9,053 nucleotides of DNA, taken from assembly GCA_903930725.1 (NCBI GenBank), contig CAIYZW010000904.1:1-9053 (forward strand). Reading direction: 5' to 3'. Source of the DNA: an uncultured Bacteroidota bacterium (GTDB lineage: Bacteria; Bacteroidota; Bacteroidia; Bacteroidales; 4484-276). The notes beneath the pieces were generated by a model. It made no database searches and was not told where the DNA came from. It was given only the letters and a program-made list of their open reading frames with translations. The number at the start of each line of letters is the position of its first letter. The first letter of the stretch is position 1. The position numbers were made by a program, and so were the translations under genes. This document shows, one piece after another, positions 7,244 to 9,053 of the stretch.

Positions 7244-8602
7244 ATGTTCATATCAGGCCGAAGCATAGGTTTATTGGCAATTGGACTGGCGGTATTCGCT
7301 TATTTCCAGTTGTTTACCGGGCTTTATTATGTTTCGGCCATTGGTGTTGCTTTGTTTGCCTGCATTTTTATAAAGTTTGTTCAGGATTTGGGCAAACGTA
7401 TCGAAGTGCGCGATTTGATTGCCTTTCTCGCCATTCTCCAATGGGTCCTTGGCCCTGTGCTGGCCTACAATGTTTTGCCTTATGACGAATTATACTGGAT
7501 GGACGTTCCTGAGCCGGTTTACATGGCCTACATGGTGCCCGCCTGCCTTGCTTTGGTGCTTGGTTTGTATTTTCCACTTTCCGAAGACCGGCTGGTTGCG
7601 GCCGAAGATATCGAAAAAGTAAAAATTTATGCCAACCAAAATCCTTACATCGGCTATTTAATTGCAGGTGTTGGAATTGCAGCAGGCCTTGTAAGTAAAT
7701 ATCTCCCGGCCAGCCTGGGATTTTTGTTTTTCCTGCTTTCGGGGATGCAATTTGTTGGTGTTTACCTGATACTTTTCAGCGATTCGAAAATAAAATGGCT
7801 GGCCTTTGCCGGTGTGATGGGCATGGTGATTTTTGCCGCCGTTTTGCAAGGGATGTTTGGCGAGTTGGTTCTTTGGATGATGTTCGCTTTATTGGTAATT
7901 TCGTTTGTTTTAAAAATCCCGATGGCCGGAAAAATTGCCATCATCTCGTTTGGGATGTTCATTGTAATGCTGTTACAATCAACCAAGCAGGAATACCGCA
8001 TGGCCACCTGGTATGCTGAAAGTGATAAAAGTAACCAGGAGCTTTTTAAAGAAATTGCACTGAGCCGATTGATGGAGCCATCAAAATTATTCGAAACCGA
8101 ACCACTCCAAAATGTTGGCGCAAGGCTTAATCAGGGATGGATAATTGCCCGCATCATGGGACACATGCCCGAAAAGTACGATTTTGTAAGAGGTGAAACC
8201 ATCGAAACTGCCATTTACGCTGGTTTATTGCCGCGTGTTTTGGCGCCTACAAAAGCCAAAGCCGGAGGGCGGGCAAATTTCGAACGGTTCACCGGCACCG
8301 AACTTCCCGAAAGTACAAGTATGGATATTTCGTTGGTGGGCGAAGGTTTTGCCAATTACGGTGCTTTTGGTGGTGTCGTGTTTTTGCTGATTATCGGGCT
8401 TTTTTATAATACAATCATCATCAAAGTTATTGCTATTTCAAAAAATCATCCCAGTTTAGTTTTATGGCTGCCCATCATGTTTTTTCAGGTTATCAAGGCC
8501 GAAACGGATTTTGCAACAGTTTTTAACCACTTTACAAAAGCCGCCCTGGTAACCTACATGGTTTTTTGGGGAATGAACAAAGTGCTGAAAATACACATGT
8601 AA
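7244..8602 (+). CDS. Polytopic membrane protein, probable Wzy-type repeat-unit (O-antigen/EPS) polymerase
   Basis: 452-residue very hydrophobic protein with about 11-12 predicted membrane spans by eye: near 7-25, 29-48, 57-78, 93-111, 135-150, 155-178, 183-201, 205-222, 230-246, then after a large hydrophilic loop 370-392, 403-418 and 431-447. The loop at about 247-368, presumably periplasmic, is rich in charged residues and contains RLNQGWIIARIMGH (294-307), the GLLPRVLAPTKAKAGGR segment (327-343) and TSMDISLVGEGFANYGAFGG (358-377). A proline/arginine 'PR-(L/F)-x-P-x-K' loop followed by a Ser-x-x-(G/E)-E-x-x-x-N-(Y/F)-G segment before the next helix is what I know from oligosaccharide repeat-unit polymerases, so Wzy-like polymerisation of undecaprenyl-linked repeat units is the best call; an O-antigen ligase is the main alternative. 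It starts 13 nt after the preceding stop and appears to be the last intact gene of the run. Confidence 0.8.
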   Translation: MFISGRSIGLLAIGLAVFAYFQLFTGLYYVSAIGVALFACIFIKFVQDLGKRIEVRDLIAFLAILQWVLGPVLAYNVLPYDELYWMDVPEPVYMAYMVPACLALVLGLYFPLSEDRLVAAEDIEKVKIYANQNPYIGYLIAGVGIAAGLVSKYLPASLGFLFFLLSGMQFVGVYLILFSDSKIKWLAFAGVMGMVIFAAVLQGMFGELVLWMMFALLVISFVLKIPMAGKIAIISFGMFIVMLLQSTKQEYRMATWYAESDKSNQELFKEIALSRLMEPSKLFETEPLQNVGARLNQGWIIARIMGHMPEKYDFVRGETIETAIYAGLLPRVLAPTKAKAGGRANFERFTGTELPESTSMDISLVGEGFANYGAFGGVVFLLIIGLFYNTIIIKVIAISKNHPSLVLWLPIMFFQVIKAETDFATVFNHFTKAALVTYMVFWGMNKVLKIHM

Positions 8603-8609
8603 AATGGGG

Positions 8610-8657
8610 AAAATACAATGCTGATAAAAATTACAAAATACAAATCACAAAATACAA
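8610..8657 (+). repeat. Short direct repeats, AAAATACAA / ACAAAATACAA
   Basis: AAAATACAA occurs at 8610-8618, 8635-8643 and 8649-8657. The last two copies are part of identical 11-mers ACAAAATACAA (8633-8643 and 8647-8657), 14 nt apart. They lie in the 117-nt non-coding gap after the polymerase gene, immediately before two hairpins. The tract is A-rich and contains no recognisable Bacteroidota promoter (TAnnTTTG). It may be part of a dispersed intergenic repeat or simple low-complexity sequence. Confidence 0.5.
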
Positions 8658-8660
8658 GGG

Positions 8661-8689
8661 GCAGAGCGATCTGCGCTTAGCGCTAAGCG
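8661..8689 (+). other. Two abutting perfect hairpins (possible terminator-like or REP-like element)
   Basis: First hairpin: GCAGA-GCGA-TCTGC at 8661-8674, a 5-bp stem with a GNRA-type tetraloop. Second: the perfect 16-bp palindrome CGCTTAGCGCTAAGCG at 8674-8689, which can fold as a 6-bp stem with a GCGC loop; the two share only C8674. On the + strand the sequence after them is ACTTTAATAAA, not a U-tract, so this is not a textbook intrinsic terminator, though it could still end or attenuate the operon. Other possibilities are a REP-like dispersed element, or a site for a dimeric binding protein at the palindrome. Confidence 0.5.
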
Positions 8690-8719
8690 ACTTTAATAAA
8701 TCAAAATGATATTCTCAAA

Positions 8720-9016
8720 ATGAAGATAAACGTTGTTTACTTTTTCAGGAAGCCTTTTACCGACTATTTCAGCATCGAGGAACTTTTTGGTAATATCCGG
8801 AATGGAATGCCAAAAAATATTGAGGTTAGCAATTATTGCCTCAAAAGAGAAAGCAAAGGACTTTTGAACAGGGTTTTAAGCTGTTTTGAGGTGATTGGAA
8901 AGCAAGGCCAGATCAACCACATTACCGGCGATGTTCATTTTGTTGCTTTTTTGATGAAGAAGAACCGGACTGTCCTTACCATTCACGACCTTGAAGTACT
9001 TAAAAGATTAAATTAA
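8720..9016 (+). CDS. N-terminal fragment of a GT4-like glycosyltransferase, probably truncated
   Basis: 98-residue ORF starting at ATG 8720 and ending at TAA 9014..9016. The sequence matches what I know as the first part of the acceptor domain of Bacteroidota GT4 enzymes: VVYFFRKPFTDYFSIEELF (5-23), a central region NIEVSNYCLKRESKG (33-47), then INHITGDVHFVAFL (65-78) and TVLTIHDLEVLKRL (84-97), where HITGDVH and TIHD are the characteristic pieces. Full family members are roughly 350-400 residues, with a further half of the acceptor domain and the whole donor domain; here the frame stops right after TIHDLEVLKRLN. The fragment should not be catalytic alone. Beyond the stop, the same frame reads EHELIVITARSK to the window edge, which could be a decayed remnant of the following 'VTVIS-x-x-(S/T)K' region. 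It is separated from the upstream cluster by a repeat-bearing gap, so it may be a relic left by rearrangement. Confidence 0.7.
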   Translation: MKINVVYFFRKPFTDYFSIEELFGNIRNGMPKNIEVSNYCLKRESKGLLNRVLSCFEVIGKQGQINHITGDVHFVAFLMKKNRTVLTIHDLEVLKRLN

Positions 9017-9053
9017 GAACATGAACTGATTGTAATTACAGCAAGATCAAAGC

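Noticed and set aside
8603..8719. Promoter for the ORF at 8720, or a CRISPR-like repeat array
   Set aside because: No TAnnTTTG / TTTG Bacteroidota promoter pair is visible in the gap. The direct repeats are only 9-11 bp with no regular spacers, so they are not a CRISPR array.
1..9053. tRNA, rRNA, transposase, phage or defence genes
   Set aside because: No such sequences are recognisable. Essentially all of the window is accounted for by polysaccharide biosynthesis genes and short gaps.

Overview
This window is an interior piece of a surface-polysaccharide (O-antigen, capsule or exopolysaccharide) biosynthesis cluster. It is probably from a member of the Bacteroidota, plausibly a Bacteroidales/Marinilabiliales-like organism. 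That placement is inference: starts are preceded by A-rich stretches rather than strong Shine-Dalgarno sequences, base composition is moderately AT-rich by eye, and several proteins look like glycosyltransferases I associate with that phylum. No marker gene in the window fixes the taxon.

Every gene lies on the + strand and spacing is tight (overlaps of 4 nt up to gaps of about 54 nt), so 1..8602 reads as one transcription unit. In order: a 5'-truncated GT2 family glycosyltransferase (1..915), a second GT2 (938..1822), a hexapeptide-repeat acyltransferase (1877..2527), a third GT2 (2538..3521), a GT-B fold glycosyltransferase (3526..4755), a GT-B gene broken by an in-frame TGA (4775..6070), an apparently intact GT4 enzyme (6067..7230), and a polytopic membrane protein that looks like a Wzy-type repeat-unit polymerase (7244..8602). 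After a 117-nt gap with short direct repeats and two adjacent hairpins comes an ORF (8720..9016) that matches only the N-terminal part of another GT4-like enzyme.

The expected division of labour: the GT2 and GT4 enzymes add sugars one by one to a lipid-linked repeat unit at the cytoplasmic face, the acyltransferase decorates a sugar (probably O- or N-acetylation), and the membrane protein polymerises the units after export. No flippase, initiating phosphoglycosyl transferase, nucleotide-sugar enzyme or chain-length regulator is present here; they would have to lie outside the window.

The most notable points are the single in-frame stop in the otherwise intact GT gene at 4775..6070, the prematurely ending GT ORF at 8720..9016, and the structured repeat-bearing gap between 8602 and 8720. 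I found no RNA gene, CRISPR array, transposase, phage gene or recognisable novel defence-type system. No stretch over 300 bases lacks a gene.
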